64,000 nucleotides of DNA, taken from assembly GCA_021521415.1 (NCBI GenBank), contig JAIQDT010009110.1, positions 25,619-89,618 on the forward strand, written 5' to 3'. The notes under the pieces are model-generated. The model ran no database searches and was not told the origin of the DNA. It saw only the letters and a program-made list of their open reading frames with translations. Source of the stretch: Bidens hawaiensis (taxonomy: Eukaryota > Streptophyta > Magnoliopsida > Asterales > Asteraceae). The position numbers and the translations under genes are program-made. Below, in pieces: positions 34,213 to 47,108 of the stretch (positions are counted from its first letter, which is position 1; each line of letters begins with the position of its first letter).

Positions 34213-37200
34213 TAATATATACTATATAATAAATAAAAGTTCTTAATACCACATGGCATCACATAATTTAGCTTCTTACAAAAATTTCCCATCCCTCTCT
34301 CTTATTAAATGCATTTTCCTTTTTATTAAGAGTTTTATATTTAACACTTTTTTTCCTTCTTAGTCAATTATTTTCTCTTTTTAATATATATTTTTTTAAT
34401 TTATTAATTTAATACAAACATAGATATATTATTTAGTTTTATATAAATATGTTGATGTGCTTGAAGTAGTTATAAAATAAATAACTAAAATTATACTAAT
34501 TTAGACACTAAGTAATACTCTATACCCTTAAACTACTAACCGGCAAGTGAACCGGTCGACTCTAGTACAGCTAAGTAAGTTCGGATATCGAACCCACGAG
34601 ACCCTTTAAATTACGAAACTATCAAATTAGACACAACTACAAGACACGACTATTTATTAATAATATTTGAGGGGGATTTAAACTAATTATTAAAACTCTA
34701 ATAATAATTAACTAATGATTACTTAACTATTAAACTAATAATAAACTAATTAAACCTAACCCTAATTAATATAATAATAATAAAACATAATCATTACTTA
34801 TTAATTAACTAATAAAACTTAAACCCTAATTAGTTTTAACTAATAAACAATTTAGAAAACTTGGATTAATTCAGATGATTAAAATAACTACCCAGGCCGG
34901 AATCCCCAAAGTTACGGTTATTAATTTAAACGGAAAGACGCAAGTTATGGAACCAGGATCAAAAGATAGACCCTTGACAGAAACCCGAACAGGACCCTTG
35001 AACTTCAAGAAGACGCCTGTGGATTTCTAACAAGTTTTAAGACTCACCAGTTTTATATTAAACTTGCTTACGGTTATTTAATTGCGTATGTCTAAGTATC
35101 TTTTATGACGAAAACCTACCTTACAGCGCGGAATTCAAAAAATAGCAAAGCAAACCCAATTAATTTAATAGACTAAGCTGACAATCAAACCTAGACGAAC
35201 TCCTTACGAAAAACTAAATCTAGCATTCCCGACAAGCAAAGATCTATTAATAGCCTATCACTTTACAGCTTTTTAGACTAGCAGCTCACTTTTATTTGTT
35301 TAATTGATTTTATTGTTTCTATGATCTTAATCGATATCAATCATAAACTAGTCAAGAACACACATTAAATGACCTAACAAAACCCTATCCTATGAAACAA
35401 TCAACAAGGGCAATGTGAAACAATAAATTCAAGTAAACAAAACCAAGCAATCATACGCATCAACTAAATAAAACTCAACTGTTTACTTAGAACATAATAT
35501 CCATAACGAAAACGAAAATCCAAATAAAATCAAACCGAACTAAGGTTCATCACGACCTAGGTAGCTTATAAAGTTTAGCCTAGCATCATAAAGTCTAACT
35601 CAAACAAAGTAAATAATAACGAAAATATGGTGAAATAATAAAGAACGAAAGATTAAAGGCGATAAAACCCGTATTCTTCGATCTTAAACGTCTAGCTCTT
35701 CACCGGATGTTCTCTTGCCTTCAAATCACCACAAGACTCGAAAATACCCTTCCAAGAACTCCAAAATCAGCTGGCTGCTTAAGGTTATGTCATGATTAAG
35801 TTAAAGGTGTTTAAATACTCAAAACAAGGCCCGACATTAAGCAAAAAGGAAAATAATCTAGCCCAGCTGTGCCTAGGCGCCGCGCCAAGGGCTTTTAGCC
35901 TTCTGCCTTCGCGCGGCGCGGCGTGCTCCTCTATGGGGGCAGGTCTGACCGGTTCTCTGTCCGGTTCCTTCCTGATGCGTTCCGGATCTCTGTTTCGGCT
36001 CGTTTTTCGCCCTTTTTCATCACGATCAAACCCCGAAACCTACGAAACATAAAAACGTTAGTAGTATACAAATCTCGACTAAAAACGAACAAAAACTATT
36101 AAAATATTAATTAAAATATACACGAGAAACATAAATATTTAGCATTATATCAGTTGTATTAGTTATTAATATTAAGCTTTTACAAGTAACAAATTTTCAC
36201 GTTGATTTAGATAAAATAATTAATTTCAAATAAAGAAATTTTAACTTTATGTTTGTTTTGCAATGAAGAATAATATAAGCTAAAGTCAATCACTATAGAT
36301 GGTTTGATTTGTTTTTGACGTGTAAGTGACGTGTTTCATTATCTAAAGTTGAAATAAAAAACAAAACGAAACTACTAATTTTGATATGTAGGTTAAAATT
36401 ACAAATATTGCTTACAAAAAAAAATATTTAGAGATATATAAATTTTCAACAACTTTTTATTTCCGTATTGTGTAATATGTAATTTATTCTACCATATATT
36501 ATATCATTTGAACATATTACATATTGTTATTATCTAAAAAAATTTATTTATTCTAACTTTTGTTCTACACAGGTCCTAATGCTATATGTCATTACACATG
36601 AGTGATCCTTAAAAAAAATTTTCTCTCATGTTAATATGTATTTCTTTTTCTTATTAATAATTTTATATTTTATTGTTTTTTTTTTCTTTTCAATCTATTA
36701 TTATTGAGTGAACTGCGGTTTTCGTCCTTATGGTTTGTCGAAATCTGCGGTTTTAGTCCAATAGTTTTCCCTCATCTCTCTCATATTAACTATGTTGATC
36801 CTTACAAAATTTTCCCTCATCTCGCTCACATTAACTACATTTCTCTTTTTAATATTTCATTTTCAGTTTTTAATAATTCCAAAATAATTTACAAGAATTA
36901 ATACTATCATCAATATGTTAATTTGTTAAATATAAAATGTATTGCATTAGTGATTAATATTAGATTTTTATAAGTAACCAATACAAAACGGGTGGGTTTC
37001 TTTAACCTATTAAATTATCAAACATTGTTCATGTCAAAACAGTTTAAGATTAGAATGAGTTTTGGTCCTTAAAAAAGTTTTCATTTACAACTAAGTTTTG
37101 ATATAGAAAATAACAATGAAATAATTTATGATTTATGAATTTTCTAACAACTTTTTATTTCCAAATTGCATAATGTATAATTTTTTTACTGTATAATATA

Positions 37201-37300
37201 TATTTATATATGTGATACATTTTTTTGTATTTCACATTATGTTATTATTTTAAAAAAATTACTTATTATAACCCGTGTGCTACACGGGTAGCTAACCTAG
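34213..37300 (+). mobile_element. Helitron candidate, 3 kb
   Basis: The 3' end is strong: a perfect hairpin CCCGTGTGCTACACGGG (37272-37288), then tagctaac and CTAG followed by T. The 5' end near 34213 (tatatactatataataaa) resembles plant Helitron starts but lacks a clear TC. No Rep/helicase gene. The enclosed 34490-36150 looks like an independent repeat. Confidence 0.5.
34490..36150. other. Unclassified repeat-like block with GC-rich end
   Basis: Begins with ccggcaagtgaaccggtcga and tatcgaacccacgagaccc, phrases that recur in plant dispersed repeats, and ends with a GC-rich piece (35870-36010, gcgcggcgcggcg). An 86-codon plus-strand frame (35792-36052) has no domain. I cannot assign a superfamily. 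Confidence 0.35.
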
Positions 37301-37723
37301 TGTGGTATATAAATTAAGTCTACATGTGAAAATGATGACCTCTATCGTTACCGAGTCTTAAGCAACTTGGATTAACAAAATCGTTTCTTCATTAGCGTAT
37401 TTAAAAGGGGAGTAGTGAAAATATTGTGGATGTTTTTAATGAAAGAAGGGACACAAAACGAAAGATAGTGAAAAGAAAGAGAGAAGAATCGGAAAAAGGT
37501 TGAAATTTATAAATTTAGGGGCTAAGTTTAATAGAACTCAACCTCAACTTTAATTAACTATTGAGCACTAAATCCTTGTTGATGGCCCTATCTTTTCTGG
37601 AAAAATAGTATCCGAATGTTACCTCAATTAAGTATTTATAAGGGTGGTAGGGGTGAAATCGTGAAAGCGGGTAGTAATTTGCTGGTAGGGTGGGTTTACC
37701 TCAATTAAGTATATATATATATA
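37301..37723. other. Spacer between two Helitron-like segments
   Basis: No gene or repeat recognised; ends in a short (TA)n run. Confidence 0.4.
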
Positions 37724-39852
37724 CTAGTTTGAGGCCCGTATATTACACGGGTAATTGATAAAAATTTTAAACCTTAACTATAAGTGAAATACATTCAACA
37801 AATTGATCATATATTGCTAATACAATTGCAATTTACATTAAATATACAGAGATTATATAACTAATATTACACAAATATGTTACAAATAAGTAAAAATTTC
37901 ATTTTACACTACATTTGTGATTGTATTAGTAGGTATACGTTGTTTATCAAAATCCAAAATCTTTAGTCCATGTCTGCTTGTAACCCTTAATAAGGTAACA
38001 TATAGGCCTACTTATAACTTTTGATATGTCCGTGTGACAAAAAAAGTTCTCCAAGTACATACCAACTCTTAATAAATGATAACGTATCTATGAAACTAAT
38101 AAAAAAAATATATTCATACACATAAAATATCATACATTTAATCATTTAATATGCTGTCATTTGAGAACATCTGCTCATGTGTATAAAATACATGATTATC
38201 TCAAAAATCATATTACCAAAAACCATCATCCTTAAAATCTCTAGAATTATAATTTGATTGATTATGATAAATTTATTGTCATTAATATTCTGTGTACGAC
38301 AAATTTTTATTTGACTTTACATTTTACAATTAAAAATTTTATAATCAAGCAACCTAAAAATCAAAAATTAAAATATAGCAAAATGAATTGTTTTAGTTCA
38401 TATGAATGTATTATCAGGAAAATGACAAATACATACTAACCTTAAAACCATGTTCAAATAATAGTGATTATTATGAGTTAGAAGAATATTAGAAGATTTA
38501 AAGTTGAATAAAGTAAATGCAGTGATTCTTATTTATAATAGTTGAAGGTAGGGCTATCACTTTTACCCGTAACCTAAAAACCCAACCTAAGAAAACCCGA
38601 ACCAAACTAACCTACCCCAAAAACTCCAACCCAAGAAAATACTAACCCAAAGTTGAACCGAAGTAATTTGGGTTGATTCTTGGGTCCGAATTCTAGGTTT
38701 CGGGTCAACCCGAATAAACTTCTAGTTTTAAAATCTTATATATTTTTTAGGTATCAAAGGCTAAGCCCTAGCCGCCAGTGTTATAATGATATAGTCCAAG
38801 TCAATTGTTCTCATTACACATATTATGAATCGAATGTTTATTGTTTCTTATTTTGAACATAAAGCATAATAAACACTTTAATTATGTACTAACCAACATG
38901 TTACACTAACAAAACCTCAATTCGTTGTATTTTATAAAAATATAAAATTAATAAGTTAATATAATATTGGAATTATGTAAATAAAATGATGACAACGATG
39001 TTCTAGGTTTTAATATCCTAAATGATTTTTGGAAAATTAAAAAAATGGAATGAGACTGAAACAAATTTTTTGGTTTAAATAATAAATGTTTTTAATTAAG
39101 TAATTTATCTTATAAGCCATATTAAATTAAATATATTTAAATGTATATAAAAAAGTATAAATCAAGTAATAAAATATATGCTTATGAAGCATTTTGGTTT
39201 GAGTTATGGAAGAAAATATTGAAAACTAAATATTGATCTTTTTATTGCAAAAACCTTTATGCTACACAAAAAAGTTATATAAATAGATGACATATCATAT
39301 TGTAAATCGTTATACATATGAATTATAATTATAATATTTAACTTCAATGGTTTAATGTTAAACACCAAGATATATATATAATAGGTATTCTCTATGTTTG
39401 CAATATTTATACAAAATGTTTTTAGAAAATTAAGAAAATACACATTTTCTGAGTTCAAATGCATATGAGAAAATTTTAAATCCAATTTTGAAACCAATCT
39501 TATATAAAAAAATTATGCATTTCTGCTCGAATCCCAGTTTAAAAACAATTTGTAGTTTACCATACAAATCCAAACTCTTCGACAATGATGCACCTTTATT
39601 TCTTTTAATTTGCAATTACCTGTGATTTTCAAATTTTATTCTAACAGGTTTGCAACTTCAGTTTTAATATTTATTTATTTCACTACTAATGTTGATGAAT
39701 GAATCAGCTTGTATTTAAAAATAAACTTGTATTCATATATTAAAATGATTTAGAAGATACGGATCATATATTGAAATTGGTTGAATAAAATGTGAGAAGG
39801 CTATGAGATTGACAAGTGACAAAAATAATAGTCTTTTATTAGAATAGATAGA
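37724..39852 (-). mobile_element. Helitron candidate, 2.1 kb
   Basis: On the minus strand it starts TCTATCTATTCTAATAAAAG after an A and ends with hairpin CCCGT-loop-ACGGG (37735-37751), then CCTCAAA and CTAG followed by T. The interior is AT-rich with no helicase or captured gene recognised. Confidence 0.6.
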
Positions 39853-42265
39853 TAGGTTTGATAGTTATGCTCCTGGACTCTATCTTACAAGGTTAAATTG
39901 GTTAATGCAAGGCGTAGTACTTGGTGATTATATATGTTGGAATATAGTCTTCACATTTCCAAAAAAATAAATCATGTCTTAATAGCTTAGACCTTTTAGT
40001 TTGTGTCAATGCATGTATAGTTGTTTACTACATTATCAAGTTCTTTAATTGATAAAGTGATGTTATACTTTTACACTTTTTGTGTGTGTCATCATTCTAT
40101 TCCATGTTGTCATACACTCATTATAGGAGTCGTGTAAGTCTCATGCAACTCGTGTGTTGGGTGTTCGAGTAAGTCAAAGAATATGTGAATAACCAAAGCC
40201 GTGAAAAAATTATCACCGATTGTCATCTAACTTTTGTTCTTTATATACATGATTGATTCCAATTCCAAATAGACTTGACATGCATTAAAGAAGACGTATA
40301 TCAACATCACCTCGACCATGTTTGGTTCCAAAAACTTAAATCAAATAATGATGATAGTACAACAGAAATAATGATCGCCAAGAATCTTTATAGAAAAAGA
40401 AGTATTTGTTCACCAACATAGTAACCCTAATATTTGAAAGAAAGCCTACAAGTAGGCTCTATATGAATGATGAACCAAGGTTGCCTTCTTGAGAAAAACA
40501 AGAGCTTTTACAGGTGTGGGACAAAGAATCTCTAGTGCAATAATGGGTGTCCACTGTAAATTCCATCCTCCCACCAGAGTCTTTAATGAGAAACCCACAA
40601 ATCATCCTTCTCATCATTGGCATTTATAATTGCATTCTCATTGCATTTGAACTACCTTCTATTTGTTTTGCATTGATGACATTGATCATATTTGTTTTTG
40701 CTACGCCGTTGACTCGTATCCACAGTTAAAACTCATTTATAATTTAGTTTGATCTGTTTTGGCTTGAGATAGTTTTTCTTTTCTTTTTTAAACATCGTTT
40801 GAAAGTACCATAATACATAAATACCCTAGTGAGTGAAGTGATGTCAACCGTTCATATTGATTTTGACACTATAAGTCTAACTTACCCAAAAACACCATCA
40901 AGTAGGAAACTCACCACTGTGAGAGAACTATATATCTTAAGTTAGGTTTTAAATCCAAAATCTTAAGATCCCAAGTTTTAACTATTACTCTAATATCATC
41001 TGACCAGAAAGTTGACTCTACAATCATTGAAAATACTAAAGCTTTGCGGGATATCTATGGGTGAAAACTAGAATGAAGGATCCATTAGTCACTTAGCATA
41101 GATGGTGTAATATTCAATTATTTTTACATCCATGCAATTATGTAAAATTTTTATGAGATTGTGTTTTATATGAAGTTGTCATTAAAAAAACTTCAGACTT
41201 GTTTAAACTTTTGAGTGGATTTGAGCTAAAGGTACTAGCTAATAAATTTTTACCCTTGATTTTTTAATGGTATATCGTATATTACTAGTTTGGTACCGTG
41301 TTCCTTTTTACCTATATATTTGAGATTGTTAACTTCTTTTTGAGGCTTGTGTAAAAGCAAATAATAACACCAAAATAAAGAACGAGACAACTCATCGAGC
41401 CTTGAGTAAGCTCAGGTTGAATACAAGCCGAATAAAAGTTTAGATTTTAGCTTAGGTAATTGAAATGTACAAGATGTATTAGTTCAACCCGTACTTTTAT
41501 AGCTTGAATTTAAAATGATGTTGACTTGATTAGTTGGACTCTTAAAAGCTTGAATTTAAAATGGGCAACTTCATAAAATAATAACCAAGTTTTAGAAATA
41601 TTTCAATTAATTCACTCAACTTTAAAAAGTACTACAATTAAGTCACTTAATTTTCATATTTTATTAAATTAAATATTTTAACATGTTTTTTTAGCGTTTT
41701 ACTTTTTTATTTTACATAGGAAATCGTTTTATCTTTTTTTTATGTTGACGTTGAGTGGCGACATGGGTTTTATTTTTTATTTTTGAACTTTAAAATGATG
41801 TTGACTTGATTCAGCTGGACTCGCTAGTTGAATGAGCCTTTCAACTTAGCCTACCCTTTGTGTGTCTCGAATTTCCTAGCAATGATTTTAGTGTCATCTA
41901 GCTATTTATGTGTTATGATTGACTTAGTTGTTAGGGGTCATTTTTATTTATTGTGATTCTGACGATAATATCTTGATATTCAGAATTGCATATGAGCTCT
42001 GATATCCTAAACTAACTGTTCTAATATTATATTTATCTTTGCTTGCGTGTTACTCATCCAATAAGAACTCAAACCGCTATGTGACAGGTGGATAATTTCC
42101 CCCTCCCGGAGATTTTTGCTCGAGATTTTCACAAGGATCAAGGGTTTTTCCTTACTATATCTCGTGTCAACCATTTAACTGCAATTAAATGCCATTTTTT
42201 TGTGAAAAACACTATCTCACATTTTAAATTAGATCTATCACACCCCAACCTAAGGCGTAAATGTC
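39853..42265. other. Intergenic region without recognised genes
   Basis: AT-rich. A phrase atgatgttgacttgatt occurs at about 41515 and 41797, hinting at an old duplicated repeat. Close to the right edge, 42239-42265 reads tcacaccccaacc, a phrase common at the ends of plant gypsy LTRs. Confidence 0.4.
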
Positions 42266-43112
42266 GGGGCGAAGTTGTCATCAGGCGAACTTAGCTTTTA
42301 GGCGAAGTTGTCATCAGGTGAACTTAGCTTTAGGCGAAGTTGTCATCAGGCGAACTTAGCTTTTAGGCGAAGTTGTCATCAGGCGAACTTAGCTTTGCAG
42401 GCGAAGTTCATCAGGCGAACTTAGCTTGCAGGCGAAGTTGTCGGCTGCAGCTACTGTTCGTCCTTAATCATCTTCGTTTCTTAACCAAATAACTCGATTT
42501 AGGTATCCACGGAATCGTCTGACCAGCGCCTACAAACCCCAACCATCAAATCGGCCTAACATCGATGTTTAAAGGGTGCGATTTAGGCATATAGGTTACG
42601 GGTTCTTTTATCAATCGATTAACCCATCAAATCATATCCATTTTCAGTAAGTTTAGCTTTGTTGGATTCGTTTTTACCATACAAACACAGATCTATCATT
42701 TCTATACTAATCCAAACCTAAACGAACAAGTTCTCGATATAAACGTACCGTAAATGAGTCGAACTACGAACACGAGCTGGTTTTGTTGCTTTGGTTCGTC
42801 ACGATGATCTAGCACCAAAGAGCTCGGGTCCTTGCCTTTGGATCTTGGTTCGGGTTGTGTGTTTTGGAGTGTGTAGAGATTAGGATGGATAAATGGATGG
42901 AATGGAAAGGATTGGGGTTTAAGGGGGTATTTATATTCCCTTAAGCCCATGGACCGAAGGCCCATATTTCCTTTTGGTCCATATCTAATCCCATCTAATT
43001 ATCCTACTAAGTCTCATATTTTGCTATTTTTATTATCGTTCCACTAACTCGTTTATTTCACCCGACAAAATAATATATTAAATATTACTTTAGAAATTTC
43101 AGGATGTTACAA
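42266..43112 (-). repeat. Gypsy 3' LTR, truncated
   Basis: Matches the outer 810-850 bp of the 5' LTR but lacks the remaining 1.1 kb (R/U5 side). It begins on the minus strand at 43112 with TGTAACATCC. The cut lies inside the aggcgaagttgtcatc tandem repeat (42266-42440). Confidence 0.88.
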
Positions 43113-43127
43113 GTCTTTCCTCCTTAA
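43113..43127 (-). other. Gypsy polypurine tract
   Basis: AAGGAGGAAAGACT on the minus strand abuts the TGTAACATCC start of the 3' LTR. Confidence 0.85.
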
Positions 43128-43558
43128 AGAGGTTTCGTCCCCGAAACCTAGCTTATTTCTTGTAAAAGGAATACCTTTTTCTTTATAATCGCACACTTTA
43201 TTGAATCACCTTTGCTTTCTGAGTTATCCTTCTTACTCCCGACTTTGCAGCCATCGAATGGTGGTCATGTGTTTTAGCTATTTAAGGTAGCTTGTCCATG
43301 AGACCCTCGATGTACCAAGACTCATCTCATCCTTCCAAGGGTTTCGATTAGTACTTTTAACACTATTGTCTAAAACAACATTTCATCATAACATAATAAT
43401 CATTCATAACCAAACTCAATATATTACACGTCACTGATAAACATAAGTTTTAAACCTTAACACAAAACAAGTTCTTAGGCAAATGTAATTTAAATAAACC
43501 ATTGCATGAGCAATTATTCCTTCATCAAGTGTTCCTCTCTGCAGTTTCCCCCAAGTCT

Positions 43559-44745
43559 TTATCCTTTCGCACCTCCCGCCCCTGATTCCTTGCAATCCCT
43601 AGCCATGTGGTCAGCTTTTCCGCATTTGAAGCACTTTGGACGATCAGGGCATTCTCGAGAGTAATGCCCACTCTTTCCATACCGATAGCACCTGTCTGTT
43701 CCAGTCCTGCATTCTCCCCGGTGCACTTGCCCACACGTCTTACATGCATCCTTGTTCCCAACCTTGGCCTTCCTCTCATCAGTTGTTGTCACCATCTCGC
43801 CAGACCGCTTAGCAGAGGTAGCCCATTTCTTCTCCTTCTTTTCCTCCACCACCACATCGTCCTCAGCCAGGTCAGCATAAACCACTTCTGCAAGTTCAAC
43901 AGCAGAGTCAAAAGTAGCAGGTTTATTTGCCCTGACTAACATGCGGACTTTTTGTGGCAATCCCCTCACATAACATTTGATTCTCTTGACCTCAGTGTCA
44001 ACCATATCAGGCACCAACCTAGATAGTCGGTTGAATTCAGTAGTATACTCACGATGCGTCATCATACCGGCCTTTAAATTCAGGAACTTCATCTCCGTCC
44101 TTTCAACCTCGGCATCTGCACAGAACTTCTTCATCACCAACTCTTTCAGATCGTCCCATCTCAACGCCTTGATCTCATCCCTAGTCTTTCTCAGCTCCAC
44201 ACTTTCCCACCAATACATAGCTTCCTCCTCAAATGACTGAGTAGCATAACCCACAGCTTGGTCGGGACGGCATTCGCTAATGCGGATAATCTTGTCCATA
44301 GTGGTTATCCATTGGAGAATAGCGGTTGCGTCTCCCAAACCAGTCAGCTTCGGCGGGTCACAACCTTTGAAGGACTTATAGTTGCAACCGCCTCGGCCCC
44401 TCTTCCTATCATCAACTTTCACATACCTCACCTCACTTGAATCACCCTTTTCCCTCTCATCATCCTTTCTACCATTACCACCTGCCCCTTCAACAGTTCT
44501 TTCACGGCTTCCAGCAGACCCTCCCGGAGTAATATTCTTCACAGCAGTGGCTACAACTTGAACAATAGTTGCTTGAATTGCGGGATCCAGTTGAACTCCT
44601 TCATTGTTTTCCGGGTTTCTTCCAGCTGCGCTTCCTTCAGCTTCGGTGTTGGAAGCTGTCTCAACCGAAGGTTCTGGACACGACGAGGCCTGTCGCGTCG
44701 TCCAGTGCGACCTCCGGCTCCAACAATGTCTCCAGCTCCAGCCAT
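43559..44745 (-). pseudogene. Gypsy gag protein, frameshifted near its start
   Basis: The likely start is Met at 44745 (MAGAGDIVGAGGRTGRRD). The frame shifts at about 44680-44700 into a long open frame ending at 43559. The body contains the retrotransposon gag fold (YWWESVELRKTRDEIKALRW; LVMKKFCADAEVERTEMKF; YTTEFNRLSRLVPDMV; KCYVRGLPQKVRMLV), a charged linker and Cys-rich knuckles near the C-terminus: CKTCGQVHRGEC, CYRYGKSGHYSREC and CFKCGKADHMARDC. Gag forms virus-like particles and binds element RNA. If the indel is real, the N-terminus is lost or replaced; the 406-codon frame starting at 44779 has a non-family N-terminus. Confidence 0.85.
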
Positions 44746-45132
44746 CGTATTCTAAAAGGGAAAACACAAACATCATCACTCAAGGAACTATTTAGTACAA
44801 GGATAGCAAGGCTAACAGGTAATAACAGTGGCCAGCTGTGACTAGCTGATCACGTTGCTTTCCGTGTCCTATACACTTCCTTTTATGAGTCTATTTGTGC
44901 TGGTTCTACTTAAGCAGTTAGTCAAATCAAACAATCAATTATTCCTATCCCTATCGTTCACATATCTCTTCTTTCTCATTAACATATATCATTTAATCAT
45001 ACACCTTACCTTTACTGATCTTGCTTGAGCGACACATGGCATTCTTGAACTGGCATCTTCTTTTCTTTCTTACTTAAATCCTATTCTCTGTTCGAGTCTA
45101 AGCATGTATGATGCTTAAATCTCTCGAACTTT

Positions 45133-45144
45133 GCTCTGATACCA
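45133..45144 (-). other. Gypsy primer-binding site
   Basis: TGGTATCAGAGC on the minus strand, three bases inside the 5' LTR, complementary to initiator methionine tRNA. Confidence 0.88.
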
Positions 45145-45604
45145 ACTTGTAAGGCCCCGAACCCGGTAGCCTTACTTTAGCGTCGGATTTACTCATAAAC
45201 ACAGTTCTTACAAATCAGAGTTCATTAAAACTTTCGCGGAATATAAAAACTTTCATAAAACATTTCATAACAAAACACGTCTTGTCTTAAAACATCATTT
45301 TGTCTTTCAAAATAAACGAAATATTAAACTTAAACGTCTTGAGTCTTCCGATGCCAGCCTCTTATTCAGTGCCACGTGTCTCCTCAAGCGAGCTGCCTCA
45401 TCCTACTCACCTGCGTGCATACTAAAAGTCAGCTACGCTGAGTGAGTTCTAGTTAATCACATAATCATACAATACCTTCTTACTTTTCATACTTAACCTC
45501 TTAACTTCCTTTCATACACACATAATTGCATATACTTTCATTTTTACCTTCATACTTTCTTTACATACATAATCATACGTTTTAAAGAGCCTTTCGCCCT
45601 ATAA

Positions 45605-45705
45605 TCTCACAGATATTATAAGGGTCTGGTCCCTAACATCACAGATATTATAAGGGTCTGGTCCCTAACATCACAGATATTATAAGGGTCTGGTCCCTAG
45701 TTCTC
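45605..45705. repeat. 33-bp tandem repeat in the gypsy LTR
   Basis: Three consecutive copies containing atattataagggtctggtc, followed by related diverged units to about 45800. Confidence 0.85.
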
Positions 45706-46225
45706 GAATATTAGTAGGGTTCGATTCCCTCTTCGTTACCATACAACCATACATCATACCTCGAGTATTATTAGGGCCCGGTACCCTCTTCGTAACCATA
45801 CAACCATCATTTCCTTCTTTTATTAACTTTATCACATTCATACACATAAGCATACATATCATACTTACCTTATACTTAGCGTTACAACCTGACAGTACGT
45901 GCAATATCCGAAGATCGTTCACGTACCGTCAAGCCATCATTCATACATATCACATTATTCACATAAGGCATACACTTATCTCTTAGGATAAGCGTATTAA
46001 CAAACATATTGAGTATGCACACAGCCCCGAAAACATAACACATAAATGGGGCTAGAAACTCACCTGAACTCTGCTTCTTCCTCCGATAGTTGTAAATCCC
46101 TTCTTTAACTGAGCTCGGCTGACTGTATAAGTTACACATATCAATACTCGCCTGATTTAATCTGGTGGCCTAGTATTAGCTTACTTTTACTTATCGTTTT
46201 TAATTTATTTTCTAATCGAACTTGA

Positions 46226-46440
46226 CTTTAGGCGAAGTTAAACCTTAAGCGAACTTAGCTTTAGGCGAAGTTAAACCTTAGGCGAACTTAGCTTTAGGCG
46301 AAGTTGTCATCAGGCGAACTTAGCTTTAGGCGAAGTTGTCATCAGGCGAACTTAGCTTTTAGGCGAAGTTGTCATCAGGCGAACTTAGCTTTGCAGGCGA
46401 AGTTCATCAGGCGAACTTAGCTTGCAGGCGAAGTTGTCGG
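46226..46440. repeat. aggcgaagtt tandem repeat in the gypsy LTR
   Basis: About six units of roughly 33 bp alternating aggcgaagtt and aggcgaactt. The same array occurs at 42266-42440 in the 3' LTR with different unit order. Confidence 0.88.
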
Positions 46441-47108
46441 CTGCAGCTACTGTTCGTCCTTAATCATCTTCGTTTCTTAACCAAATAACTCGATTTAGGT
46501 ATCCACGGAATCGTCTGACCAGCGCCTACAAACCCCAACCATCAAATCGGCCTAACATCGATGTTTAAAGGGTGCGATTTAGGCATATAGGTTACGGGTT
46601 CTTTTATCAATCGATTAACCCATCAAATCATATCCATTTTCAGTAAGTTTAGCTTTGTTGGATTCGTTTTTACCATACAAACACAGATCTATCATTTCTA
46701 TACTAATCCAAACCTAAACGAACAAGTTCTCGATATAAACGTACCGTAAATGAGTCGAACTACGAACACGAGCTGGTCTTGTTGCTTTGGTTCGTCACGA
46801 TGATCTAGCACCAACGAGCTCGGGTCCTTGCCTTTGGATCTTGGTTCGGGTTGTGTGTTTTGGAGTGTGTAGAGATTAGGATGGATAAATGGATGGAATG
46901 GAAAGGATTGGGGTTTAAGGGGGTATTTATATTCCCTTAAGCCCATGGACCGAAGGCCCATATTTCCTTTTAGTCCATATCTAATCCCATCTAATTATCC
47001 TACTAAGTCTTCATATTTTGCTATTATTATTATCGTTCCACTAACTCGTTTATTTCACCCGACAAAATAATATATTAAATATTACTTTAGAAATTTCGGG
47101 ATGTTACA

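Larger units (their letters stand above)
42266..47108 (-). mobile_element. Ty3/gypsy derivative with gag only (TR-GAG-like)
   Basis: Minus orientation: 5' LTR 45148-47108, primer-binding site, gag, polypurine tract, truncated 3' LTR 42266-43112. Only 2 kb separate the LTRs. No protease, reverse transcriptase, RNase H or integrase is present, so it depended on another element. The shared LTR parts are nearly identical. Its right end (TGTAACATCC on the minus strand) joins directly to the reverse transcriptase coding sequence of copia B, showing that it inserted into that element. Confidence 0.88.
45148..47108 (-). repeat. Gypsy 5' LTR (1.96 kb)
   Basis: In minus orientation it starts TGTAACATCCCGAAATTTC and ends GGTTCGGGGCCTTACA. 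It contains three 33-bp tandem units with gatattataagggtctggt (about 45605-45705) and an array of about 33-bp units with aggcgaagttgtcatcagg (46226-46440). Small minus-strand frames such as 46698-46961 recur in the 3' LTR and are not genes. Confidence 0.9.

Noticed and set aside
43525..43779. 84-codon minus-strand frame overlapping the gag C-terminus
   Set aside because: Alternative frame of the gag knuckle region; it lacks the Cys/His pattern.
42702..46961. 87-codon frame present at both 42702-42965 and 46698-46961
   Set aside because: It is part of the gypsy LTR, present twice for that reason.
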